This document shows, piece after piece, positions 5,385 to 5,416 of a DNA stretch of 5,416 bases. The translations under genes were made by a program, and so were the position numbers. Positions within the stretch are counted from its first letter, which is position 1; every line of letters begins with the position of its first letter. The notes below the pieces were generated by a model. That model ran no database searches and was not told where the DNA came from. It was given only the letters and a program-made list of their open reading frames with translations. The stretch spans positions 1-5,416 of the forward strand of contig JAFUXY010000534.1 of NCBI GenBank assembly GCA_017477005.1, written 5' to 3'. Origin of the DNA: Lachnospiraceae bacterium. GTDB lineage: Bacteria > Bacillota > Clostridia > Lachnospirales > Lachnospiraceae.

Positions 5385-5416
5385 TAAAACATTTTTTGAT
5401 CTATCTTATCCGTTTA
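5381..5416 (+). CDS. yidD: Membrane protein insertion efficiency factor YidD, N-terminus (cut by window edge)
   Basis: Only 12 codons are present, MIKHFLIYLIRL. The hydrophobic start ending in LIR-hydrophobic resembles the YidD N-terminus, and yidD is the usual gene after rnpA, before yidC. YidD is a small membrane-associated protein thought to help the YidC insertase. The ATG overlaps the rnpA TGA in an ATGA arrangement, and no clear ribosome binding site is seen, so translation is probably coupled to rnpA. The call rests mostly on gene order. Confidence 0.75.
   Translation, partial: MIKHFLIYLIRL

Noticed and set aside
1..5416. Search for mobile elements, CRISPR arrays, tRNAs, riboswitches or an unknown defence system
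   Set aside because: Almost every base is accounted for by conserved origin-linked genes and two intergenic origin regions; no transposase, terminal repeats, repeat-spacer pattern or tRNA-like fold was seen.

Overview
The window is the chromosomal replication-origin neighbourhood of a low-to-moderate GC Gram-positive bacterium, most likely a member of the Clostridia (Bacillota). The evidence is the gene order yidD-rnpA-rpmH / oriC / dnaA-dnaN-yaaA-recF-gyrB, the presence of the small S4-domain gene yaaA between dnaN and recF, and the protein sequences themselves. I cannot name the genus from sequence alone.

Layout: positions 1-4481 are all read on the minus strand, running right to left from dnaA (4481-3099) through dnaN (2921-1818), yaaA (1792-1568) and recF (1556-468) to the N-terminal part of gyrB (421 to the window edge). 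The gaps yaaA-recF (11 nt), dnaN-yaaA (25 nt) and recF-gyrB (about 46 nt) are small, and I see no terminator between them, so this looks like one replication/repair transcription unit. Positions 4482-4842 are an AT-rich intergenic region holding a dnaA promoter on the minus strand, a cluster of DnaA boxes (4622-4759) and an rpmH promoter on the plus strand. To the right, rpmH (4843-4977), a hairpin terminator, rnpA (5049-5384) and the first 12 codons of yidD run on the plus strand, diverging from dnaA.

A second origin element lies in the 177-nt gap between dnaA and dnaN: six in-phase TAG/TAA triplets (2977-2994), then a short GC block, then two degenerate DnaA boxes, with a very AT-rich tract on the far side. 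This matches the DnaA-trio 'basal unwinding system' described in Bacillus subtilis. It suggests a bipartite oriC with DnaA-box clusters on both sides of dnaA and duplex opening between dnaA and dnaN.

Working together: DnaA binds both clusters and opens the origin, DnaN is the sliding clamp, RecF acts at gaps and stalled forks, and GyrB removes supercoils. RpmH (L34), RnpA (RNase P protein) and YidD (membrane-protein insertion helper) form the usual neighbouring growth-linked unit. I found no mobile element, CRISPR array or unknown gene system. The main points of interest are the trio element, the absence of a perfect TTATCCACA box in either intergenic cluster, and the substitutions in the DnaA recognition helix that could go with it.
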